Source of the DNA: RQOF01 sp964461135
Lineage (GTDB): Bacteria; Calditrichota; Calditrichia; RBG-13-44-9
Assembly (NCBI GenBank): GCA_964461135.1
Contig: CAYWTB010000021.1
Location: 1-56,796 of the forward strand
Direction of reading: 5' to 3'
DNA: 56,796 nucleotides
Position numbers and translations under genes: made by a program
In this document: piece by piece, positions 50,445-56,796 of the stretch
How the letters are laid out: every line of letters begins with the position of its first letter
How positions within the stretch are numbered: the stretch's first letter is position 1
Notes under the pieces: model-generated
Told to the model about the DNA's origin: nothing
The model's input: only the letters and a program-made list of their open reading frames with translations
Database searches by the model: none

Positions 50445-51429
50445 AATTCAAAAATATATTTTCATGATCCGCAAGTTCATGAAGGATATAAAACTCAACC
50501 GGGAAATTTATCCCATGGCGGACGATATCCGGAGTCCCACTCTGGGCGATTATTATTTTATCATGGATGAAAAAATCCTGCAGGAAGGGTACAGCCAGGA
50601 TTTCCATTTTGATGAGGATGGTATCCCCATTATTCCAACCTATATCGATGTGGAAGAAAGAAAGCTGATCTATTATCCTATTTCCATCGGTCAGTATGGC
50701 CTGGCGATTTACCACACGTTTTTATTATCGCAAGACGAAACGGATCGCACCCGGTTCATGAAAATTGTGGACTGGTTTTACTCCAACCGCGTGTCGGATG
50801 AGAAACTGGGAGATTACTGGCTGACCGATGTACCCAAACCCGAGTACCGGCTTTACCATCCCTGGCCCTCTGCTTTTTCCCAGAGCCGGGCCATTTCCAT
50901 CCTGCTGCGGGGCTATCAGTTGACCGGGGATCAAAAGTACCGGGATTCGGCGGAACGGGCCTTAAAAATTTTTGAGGTTCCGGCGGCAAAGGGAGGAGTG
51001 ACTACCTTTACGGAACAGGGGCCGTTCTATGAGGAATATCCGGCCCCGTTTCCGGTGATGGTTCTGGATGGCATGTTTTTTTCGCTGTGTGGTCTGCAGG
51101 ATTTTATCCGGGCGGGGGAGAATAAAGCAAAAGCACAGGAATTATTCGAAGCCGGTATAAATACCCTGGAGAAAATTCTGACTGGCTATGATCTGGGCTA
51201 CTGGATACGCTATAACCAGTGCCATGAGTCGTTTTATCCGAAAGTGGATCCCGCCACCATCGGTTATTTGCGACTGGTGCTAAATCAACTGCAGTTGTTT
51301 TACCGCCTGACCGGCAGGGAATTCTTCCGAGAATTGGAAGCAAAGTGGAAAGAATATGACCGTCCCTTTAATATACTGCGCATGTATACAGTCAAGTTCT
51401 CGGCTCTGCGGAAATTGAACCGCTTATAA
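50434..51429 (+). CDS. Glucuronyl C5-epimerase family protein
   Basis: A 331-residue protein of the D-glucuronyl C5-epimerase C-terminal family (PF06662), an (alpha/alpha)-barrel that turns D-glucuronic to L-iduronic acid in polymers. The motifs are YYPISIGQYGLAIYH, HPWPSAFSQSRAISILLRGY, PFYEEYPAPFPVMVLDG, RYNQCHESFYPKVDP and IGYLRLVLNQLQLFYRLTG; the conserved Tyr and Glu residues of the active site appear to be kept. No signal peptide is evident, unlike alginate epimerases. It overlaps the glycosyltransferase gene. Suggests a uronic-acid-containing surface polysaccharide. Confidence 0.85.
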   Translation: MSSKIQKYIFMIRKFMKDIKLNREIYPMADDIRSPTLGDYYFIMDEKILQEGYSQDFHFDEDGIPIIPTYIDVEERKLIYYPISIGQYGLAIYHTFLLSQDETDRTRFMKIVDWFYSNRVSDEKLGDYWLTDVPKPEYRLYHPWPSAFSQSRAISILLRGYQLTGDQKYRDSAERALKIFEVPAAKGGVTTFTEQGPFYEEYPAPFPVMVLDGMFFSLCGLQDFIRAGENKAKAQELFEAGINTLEKILTGYDLGYWIRYNQCHESFYPKVDPATIGYLRLVLNQLQLFYRLTGREFFRELEAKWKEYDRPFNILRMYTVKFSALRKLNRL

Positions 51430-51907
51430 GGATCACGGAACGGGACGGTTTTATATTAGACTGGATGAACAGGATAAAATAGTGTCATGTTTATCGGGTT
51501 ATGTTTTACATCGAGTTTACTTTGATGTCATCGCTTTTATTTCTTTTCACTATTGCTCAGGATAGCACTTGTTTATTCACGTAGAAAATGTATAGTAATT
51601 TTGATATTATTTTACCAAAAGAAGTAAAAAACTAAAGATTCCGGGACTTTTCCTTCGTCTTAATTCCCCAAATAGTCTGAGAAGATTAAATATATATTTT
51701 GATTTATAAAATTTAAATTCTTACTTCATCCTGTCAATCCTGTCAATCCTGTCAAATAGTGATACTCATAGCATTAATTCGGTCTGAATTCTATGTCACC
51801 ATCATTATGAAATTCCGTACTCAGGGCAAGTCTTTCCGTCCAAGTCGCAACCAGTAAGCAGGTCTATGCCAAAGAATAGCAGAAAACGGTAACCATCATA
51901 TCGGCTA
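51430..51907. other. Intergenic region between convergent genes
   Basis: No complete gene. It holds the inverted-repeat pair at 51459-51476 and 51725-51756. On the minus strand 51805-51905 an open frame continues past the YfhO stop in another phase (YDGYRFLLFFGIDLLTG, then CDLDGKTCPEYGIS) but has no start; it is probably chance or a relic. Confidence 0.45.
51459..51756. repeat. GACAGGAT-family inverted-repeat pair, no gene inside
   Basis: Left arm GACTGGATGAACAGGATA (51459-51476) and right arm with three tandem ATCCTGTC units of 9 nt (51727-51752) face each other across about 250 bp of AT-rich DNA. The order, direct arm first then reverse arm, is the same as at 14147-14228 and 14656-15130. 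Confidence 0.7.
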
Positions 51908-54451
51908 TCATTCAGGCTTCTTCTGAATGTTTCTACCACCCTTCCATTTATGCATGAGGGTTTTGCCAAACTCCCGGTAAAGCAAAATAATCAGCAACAA
52001 ATACAGAATTGAAAGACTGATGATGGAGATAGTTAATCCGGTATAATAAGAGGCCGGTCTGAAGGTGAATTCAACGGTATGTTTGCCGGCCGGCAATACT
52101 ACCGAACGAACCAGATGATCAGTTTTATAGATTTTTAAGGGCTCTTTTCCATCCATGAACGCTTTCCAACCCGGAGGATAATAAATTTCCGAAAGAACCA
52201 GCAAAGCGGATTTATCCGAGAAAGTTTCCAGCACAATTTTTTGTGGCCGGAAATCCATCACCCTGATGTTGGAACTGTCCGGAGTTGAAATTTCACCTTC
52301 CGGTTTTTCTTCCAGTATGGCGGTGGTCTGCGGATTAAAAGTGGGATCATTCAGCATTTTCAGGCGCTCTACCCCGTCCTTAATGACGGTATAATCATTC
52401 ACAAACCAGGCACGGGGCAGGGCATCGAGATACTGGTAGGCATATTGGGAACGGCTTTCATCCTGTGCTACGGGTTGCAGCCTGGTATTCTGTATGACCT
52501 GGGGCGTGACCATATATTTCACATTGAGAACCTTCAGAATATTCCAGTTGATGGGCGTATCATTTTCCAGGTAGGCATACAGACAGTTTTCGATTATTTC
52601 CTGAATCACCTGCAGTTTTGCGGGAGAATATCCGCCGATGGACTGGTGATAATACACCCAGTGTACATCGGAAAAAAGCTGCCCGAAAGGATAAATCCGC
52701 TTCAGCTGGGGATCGCTGAGGATCTTTTTATCGATATCGGTTTCCTGGTACCGCTGTTCCTCTATTGCTTTCGGATCAACAAATTTTCCTTCGAGATAGT
52801 GGGAATCCAGCTGCAGGAAGTCGAAGGCAATGAGTACGAACAAGATGAGCGGCAGGTAATCGAGTTTCATCCAGTTTTTCTTTATGGCCAATATGCTTCC
52901 GGCACCCATCAGCATTAAGACCAGGCTTTTCAGATCAGAATCCCGCAGCATCTCCAGGCGTACTTTTTTCAACAGGTTCAGAACTTCCTGCCCATAACGC
53001 TTGGTTTCGTCACCATGGGTGAGCGCAAAGGAGGAACCAAATAGCAGGGGAACGACCAGTAAAAATATGAATAAACCCGAGATAAAATAAAGTCGGTTAA
53101 TGATCTCCTTTTTATTCAGATCCGCTTTTAGCAGAAATGAAACTCCAAAAGCAGCCAGCAGCGTCATACTAAACATGACCAGGGTCAGGACCATCACCGG
53201 GGCACGGAATTTATCAAAATAGGGGATGTAGAAGAAAAAGGTTTTATAAAGGACTGGAAAATTTTTTCCCAATGACATCAGGAGAGCCAGGATTGTAAGG
53301 AAAGTCAGACTTTTTACCTCCCATCTCTCCCATTGCAGGACAATGCCGATGAGGGCCAGGAAGATGATCAGGATTCCCATGTATTCGTAAGACTGGGTGA
53401 AGGGCAGCTCTCCCCAGTAGGTGGGAAGTTCCCGGTTTTTAAACGCAGGCACGGCATTGCCGGTATAAATTTCATTTGAAGTCCCCCCGTGAAATTTGGA
53501 AATAATCAGATTCCAGAATTCGTCCACCGAATAGGACCACATGGTTGCATAATCGAATCCTACCCCCTTTTTTTCCTGCAGGTTCTGTTCAGGGGCTTTC
53601 AAAGATATGGCATAGCCACCCCGGGTGGAATAAGGGGTATATTCCTTTATGGATAAAAATATTTGGGCGGCTATAAGGAAAGCTAAGACTACAGCCAGTA
53701 CGGAAAGAGAGGAGAGCTGAGCAATGGCCTTCCAGTTTTTTTCCCGGATAAACCGGTACAGGGGTGGTATGGCAAAGAAGAATAAAAGTAACAGTGTATA
53801 AAATATAATTTGATAATGCTGAGTACGGAATTGAATGGTAAATGCCAGAGAAAACAGCAATCCGGCCAGCAGGTTCCGGTTGCGGACCAGATATAAAAAG
53901 GTAAGCAATACATAGGGCATCCACATAAGAGCGCGGAATTTGGAAAAATGCCCCACGATGATCAGGGCCTGAAAATGGGGCATCAGAATAAAAGCTAGTG
54001 CACTTATCATTCCGGCAATGGCGGAAAGTCCCAGAAACCTGACCAGTAAAAACAGTCCCAGTGCCCCTGCCAGAAAATACCATAACTGCCAGCTGCCCAG
54101 AAATTTCAGGGCATTCAGCAAATTATCGATAGACCAGGCTTTGGGACCGAAATGCTGGTAAATGGGCATTCCGCCGAACATATAGGGATTCCATAGCGGA
54201 AAATGTCCGGTTTTGTCCTGCCACTGGGTCAATTGCTTGGTCACGCCAATATTGGAGATAAAATCGCTTCCGTTAGGCTCCATACCTTTAAAGACCAGTG
54301 GTTCGTAGAGAAAGGCTATAATGACGAATAATAAGATGAAAAATCCCATGATATAACGGGGATGTTCCAGACGATCCAAAAATGAGATTTCAGGTTGAGG
54401 CGGGGCAGGAGATTTTTTTTGGCTGATTTTTTGTTTTTTTTGTTTCGCCAT
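51908..54451 (-). CDS. Large YfhO-type membrane protein
   Basis: An 847-residue protein with about 12-14 transmembrane helices of the YfhO family (GT-C-like fold). NGSDFISNIGVTKQLTQWQ, FPLWNPYMFGGMPIYQ and SWQLWYFLAGALGLFLLVRF are typical near the N-terminus; the long C-terminal part (from about 560) is extracytoplasmic beta-rich with YYPPGWKAFMDGKEPLKIY and VVLPAGKHTVEFTFRP. Relatives are proposed to transfer sugars to lipids or teichoic acid. A very basic Lys-rich N-terminus precedes the first helix. It belongs to the envelope-sugar locus by position. Confidence 0.85.
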   Translation of the reverse strand: MAKQKKQKISQKKSPAPPQPEISFLDRLEHPRYIMGFFILLFVIIAFLYEPLVFKGMEPNGSDFISNIGVTKQLTQWQDKTGHFPLWNPYMFGGMPIYQHFGPKAWSIDNLLNALKFLGSWQLWYFLAGALGLFLLVRFLGLSAIAGMISALAFILMPHFQALIIVGHFSKFRALMWMPYVLLTFLYLVRNRNLLAGLLFSLAFTIQFRTQHYQIIFYTLLLLFFFAIPPLYRFIREKNWKAIAQLSSLSVLAVVLAFLIAAQIFLSIKEYTPYSTRGGYAISLKAPEQNLQEKKGVGFDYATMWSYSVDEFWNLIISKFHGGTSNEIYTGNAVPAFKNRELPTYWGELPFTQSYEYMGILIIFLALIGIVLQWERWEVKSLTFLTILALLMSLGKNFPVLYKTFFFYIPYFDKFRAPVMVLTLVMFSMTLLAAFGVSFLLKADLNKKEIINRLYFISGLFIFLLVVPLLFGSSFALTHGDETKRYGQEVLNLLKKVRLEMLRDSDLKSLVLMLMGAGSILAIKKNWMKLDYLPLILFVLIAFDFLQLDSHYLEGKFVDPKAIEEQRYQETDIDKKILSDPQLKRIYPFGQLFSDVHWVYYHQSIGGYSPAKLQVIQEIIENCLYAYLENDTPINWNILKVLNVKYMVTPQVIQNTRLQPVAQDESRSQYAYQYLDALPRAWFVNDYTVIKDGVERLKMLNDPTFNPQTTAILEEKPEGEISTPDSSNIRVMDFRPQKIVLETFSDKSALLVLSEIYYPPGWKAFMDGKEPLKIYKTDHLVRSVVLPAGKHTVEFTFRPASYYTGLTISIISLSILYLLLIILLYREFGKTLMHKWKGGRNIQKKPE

Positions 54452-54526
54452 ATCAACCTCGGCTGTGATGGGTTAATTACGGAGATGAATTTTATAAAAT
54501 TGTACACGTATTTTTTTTGAATTATG

Positions 54527-54576
54527 TAATCAACAGATAATCAGTAAAATTCTGATCATCTGTTTAATGTTGATTA
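54527..54576. repeat. 50-bp imperfect hairpin
   Basis: TAATCAACAGAT (54527-54538) and ATCAG (54540-54544) pair with CTGAT (54551-54555) and ATCTGTT-TAAT-GTTGATTA (54557-54576) with small internal loops. It lies 75 bp upstream of the YfhO gene and may be regulatory or a palindromic repeat. Confidence 0.5.
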
Positions 54577-54761
54577 ATACTCTTGCTGTCTTCACTCGCC
54601 AGGACGAATAATGAACAGCCGGTATTTTAAATGCGCTATGAATATAAAAACAAACCGTTTTATAAACAAATCTCAAAACGTTTTTTGCAAAATGAAAATG
54701 AGCCCAGATTCTGATTACTCGCACAAGGGCGCAAAGACACCAAAAGTTTAAGACACCAAAA

Positions 54762-54927
54762 TACAAGACTACAAGATGCAAGATACAAGAAAAAAGAAAT
54801 AAGAAAAAAGAAAAAAGGGAACGGGAGGACAGCATGGCTAACAGACTAATAGGCATTGAAAAGATCTCTTTCAATATCTTCTTAAGGCGGCCAAAAATCT
54901 TGTATCTTGTTATCTTGTCATCTTTCT
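54762..54927. repeat. Heptad repeat pair, TACAAGA and its complement
   Basis: 54762-54818 has eight 7-nt units of the pattern TACAAGA drifting to AAAAAGA. 54898-54927 has units TCTTGTA, TCTTGTT, TCTTGTC, the reverse complement. The two arrays face each other across 79 bp, giving an inverted-repeat unit like the other families here but with a 7-nt period. Confidence 0.65.
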
Positions 54928-55003
54928 TTCCAAGATGGTTTTTTATGAAAAGGGAAAAGAAGCGTACCGAAAATGAACATGAAAGGTATATAAAATTGCC
55001 GGG

Positions 55004-55921
55004 TTAATCATGATGTTGGGCAATATAGATCAGGCTGGAACTGCGGTTTCGGTTTAACAAGCTCCTGATGGTGGAAATTGCCGATACGGCGATAATTTTT
55101 ATAAAACCCATGGCAGAGAATTTTCGCCCGTTTACTTTTGCCCGCAGCTGTTCGGAAAGCAGGGAGTTGTACCAGGGGTCGAAATAAAGCCTTCGGATTT
55201 CCAGTACCTGAAAATTGAAGGATTTCAGAAGAGTAACCATGTCAGCGGGAGTAAAGTGATAAAGATGGCGCGGAGCATCCCAGGCTACCCAGTTCTCCCG
55301 GTAAATCCGGGCATCATAACAGGACCGATTGGGCAGAGCGATTATCAGAAATCCGTAAGGTGACAATTTCTGCTCCAGTTGCCGCAGGAGTTCCTTCGCC
55401 TGGTGAACGTGCTCCAGTACATGCCATAAGCTAATCACATCCATTCTCGACCGGATCTCGCTGAGTTGTTGAATGAGGGGTACTCCCTGCCTGGCGGCGA
55501 TATCAGCAGCCTTTGCAGACGGTTCATAACCCCGGCCGTCCCATCCGGTATTCATCATTTCCCGTAAAAATTCACCGGTTCCGCAACCGTAATCCAGAAT
55601 TTTCCCCGGCGGTATGAGGTTTTCAATCAACCGGCGTTTATAACGGTTATTCCATGCCCGGATTTGCCGGTAGATTTTTTCCGTAACGTATTGCGCCTGC
55701 TGCTGGTGAGGCTGGTATTCGTCATCCTGATAGTAGGCAGCCATGGCGTTCTCCGCCGGCCGGGGCGAGAGAAAAACAAATCCGCATTCGCTGCATTGAC
55801 GCAGGGTAAATTTTTCCGACACATGGAAGCGGTTGGGAACCGTGAGATACGGTTGATTATTAGGGAAATCACATATCAGACAGCTGGGATTTTCAAACGT
55901 GTTTTTTACTTCCAGATTCAT
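55004..55921 (-). CDS. Methyltransferase with N-terminal zinc ribbon
   Basis: A 305-residue class I SAM methyltransferase. Two Cys pairs at the N-terminus (CLICDFPNNQ and LRQCSECGFVFLSPRP) form a zinc-binding module common in methyltransferases of sugar loci. Motif I is ILDYGCGTGEFLREM (about residues 107-121), with SLWHVLEHVHQAKELL and YGFLIIALPNRS following. Likely methylates a nucleotide sugar or glycan. It diverges from the cupin gene and is upstream of the YfhO gene on the same strand. Confidence 0.86.
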   Translation of the reverse strand: MNLEVKNTFENPSCLICDFPNNQPYLTVPNRFHVSEKFTLRQCSECGFVFLSPRPAENAMAAYYQDDEYQPHQQQAQYVTEKIYRQIRAWNNRYKRRLIENLIPPGKILDYGCGTGEFLREMMNTGWDGRGYEPSAKAADIAARQGVPLIQQLSEIRSRMDVISLWHVLEHVHQAKELLRQLEQKLSPYGFLIIALPNRSCYDARIYRENWVAWDAPRHLYHFTPADMVTLLKSFNFQVLEIRRLYFDPWYNSLLSEQLRAKVNGRKFSAMGFIKIIAVSAISTIRSLLNRNRSSSLIYIAQHHD

Positions 55922-55988
55922 CTGTTTTATGACCTTTAGTTCCCGGATACATAACTCATTTCAAACCCTGCCAATTAAAAAAAACAAT

Positions 55989-56017
55989 TTGACAAAATCA
56001 ATGCGTTTAATTATTTT
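55989..56017 (+). promoter_or_regulatory. Promoter of cupin gene
   Basis: A consensus -35 TTGACA (55989-55994), 17-bp spacer and TATTTT (56012-56017) lie 33 bp before the cupin ATG, which has AAAGGAG upstream. Confidence 0.5.
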
Positions 56018-56050
56018 AATTTCAAGCATATAAGAAAAAAAGGAGAATTA

Positions 56051-56398
56051 ATGGCACGCTACATTCGCTCCTCCTGGCAAAAAACCGGAAAAAAAGCTCT
56101 GGATCCTAAATTAAGTCAGCAGATATTTTCTACCGGAGGCATCATGCTGGTTCGCTACGTGTATGAACCGGGTCTTAATTTTCCTGAACATTCTCACCCG
56201 CAGGAGCAGGTTACCATGGTGGAGGTAGGGATTCTGGAATTTCATATCGACGGGGAAGAAGTGATACTGAAAGAAGGAGATCTCTGTGCCATTCCTCCCA
56301 ATGTTCCTCATTCCACTTCGGTGGGAAATGAACGTGCCGTTGCTATCAGCATCTTCACTCCGGTGAGGGAGGATGTGATCATCGAACCGGAAAAGTGA
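56051..56398 (+). CDS. Single-domain cupin protein
   Basis: A 115-residue small beta-barrel. Cupin motif 1 is PEHSHPQEQVTMVEVGILEFHIDG (two His and a Glu/Gln as metal ligands) and motif 2 is GDLCAIPPNVPHSTSV (His). Such proteins bind a metal and a small ligand; no enzyme activity can be assigned. AAAGGAG lies at the right distance before ATG 56051, with a good promoter upstream. It is divergent from the zinc-ribbon methyltransferase. Confidence 0.88.
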   Translation: MARYIRSSWQKTGKKALDPKLSQQIFSTGGIMLVRYVYEPGLNFPEHSHPQEQVTMVEVGILEFHIDGEEVILKEGDLCAIPPNVPHSTSVGNERAVAISIFTPVREDVIIEPEK

Positions 56399-56796
56399 GA
56401 GTTTGTTGTAGCGGATTATATCCTGATTTTTGATACTCCTTTAAGCTGGACCCCTGGAGATGATAATCTAATATTTTAAAAACTGCCTTTCCACGTGATA
56501 CTGGAGTAACTCTTTCCATTGGTATCGTGCCCGTTATTATTTTGCAGGAGATTGGTTGGTCATATCGAAACTATTTATCACCATTTATTGATTTTCCTAA
56601 AATTTTGTTATAGTTGTTAGGTTTTTCCTCCTCTTTCGAGAGTACTTAACAAATAGTACTTACTGTTATGAATATTACATTCTCACCATGATGTAATTAT
56701 TATAATGAATGATAGTATCCTAGCTCGGCTTAATAATTAATTATGGTTCTTCTAAGAATTAGTTGCAGTAGCAGCCATGATTTTGAGTGCAAAATA
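56399..56796. other. Right-end intergenic DNA
   Basis: No gene supported to the window end. ATTACAT-(10)-ATGTAAT (56674-56697) is a perfect 7-bp hairpin, and two AGTACT sites (56640-56645, 56654-56659) precede it. A gene may start beyond the edge. Confidence 0.45.

Larger units (their letters stand above)
54452..55003. other. Intergenic region with hairpin and 7-nt repeats
   Basis: No gene. A long hairpin lies at 54527-54576 and heptad repeats at 54762-54818 and 54898-54927. A segment CGCACAAGGGCGCAAAGACA (54719-54738) resembles another short-word repeat type. A T8 run precedes the YfhO start. Confidence 0.5.

Noticed and set aside
51805..51905. Open minus frame past the end of the YfhO-type gene
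   Set aside because: No start codon or ribosome site; YfhO ends normally before it, so neither a frameshift nor a separate gene is supported.
1..56796. tRNA, rRNA or CRISPR array
   Set aside because: No T-arm GTTCRANTC with matching cloverleaf, no rRNA-like segments and no regularly spaced identical repeats with unique spacers were found on reading both strands.

Overview
The window is one stretch of a bacterial chromosome of moderate G+C with short operons, many ATGA/TAATG gene overlaps and AT-rich spacers. The gene families (YfhO-like protein, folB-folK-deoxynucleoside kinase cluster, a short DUF4834-like protein, GAF-HD-GYP and GAF-PP2C regulators) fit a free-living member of the FCB superphylum (Calditrichota or Neomarinimicrobiota-like) best. 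That assignment is inference from gene content only. I saw no rRNA, tRNA, CRISPR array or intact transposase.

Region 1 (1-17.4 kb) is a metal and arsenic resistance island. It holds a CadC-like repressor with a Zn/Cd P-type ATPase, a ClC channel, an arsR-arsM operon, malic enzyme, a methyltransferase with a DF-family thioredoxin-like protein, and a long minus-strand operon: arsR, ArsP-type permease, GxxExxY protein, arsC, CxxC thioredoxin, acr3. The island is full of rearrangement scars: a 701-bp direct repeat (ATPase tail plus arsM part) flanking the ClC segment, an arsM pseudogene, a broken TauE/SafE gene, an FmdE-like remnant and several inverted-repeat elements sitting in the operon junctions.

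Region 2 (17.6-39.1 kb) is housekeeping: a ComEA-like protein, beta-CASP nuclease, YkvA-like protein, obg-dprA-VTT protein, an SDR, an RsmF-like rRNA methyltransferase, an overlapping purF-folB-folK-dNK-small protein-GAF/HD-GYP operon, carAB, a GAF-PP2C phosphatase, a PAP2 protein and a K+ channel.

Region 3 (39.2-56.4 kb) is a surface-polysaccharide locus: LegB-like dehydratase, sugar nucleotidyltransferase, epimerase, Wzx-like flippase, two GT4 glycosyltransferases, methyltransferases, asparagine synthase, a glucuronyl C5-epimerase-family protein, a large YfhO-type membrane protein and a cupin. The part from wzx to the minus-strand methyltransferase (41.9-46.5 kb) is visibly more AT-rich than its flanks.

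The most interesting signal is a family of elements bounded by outward-ordered inverted repeats of the form GACAGGATKAACAGGATT. One copy (14656-15130) encloses exactly one gene, the PD-(D/E)XK-like GxxExxY protein. Two other pairs (14147-14228 and 51459-51756) enclose no gene. A second, 109-bp element with ACACGGAG/CTCCGTGT ends occurs twice (13748-13856, 48856-48964), and a 7-nt-periodic family lies at 54762-54927. Together they look like non-autonomous mobile or palindromic units that insert at gene ends and, in the ars operon, even supply parts of stop codons.
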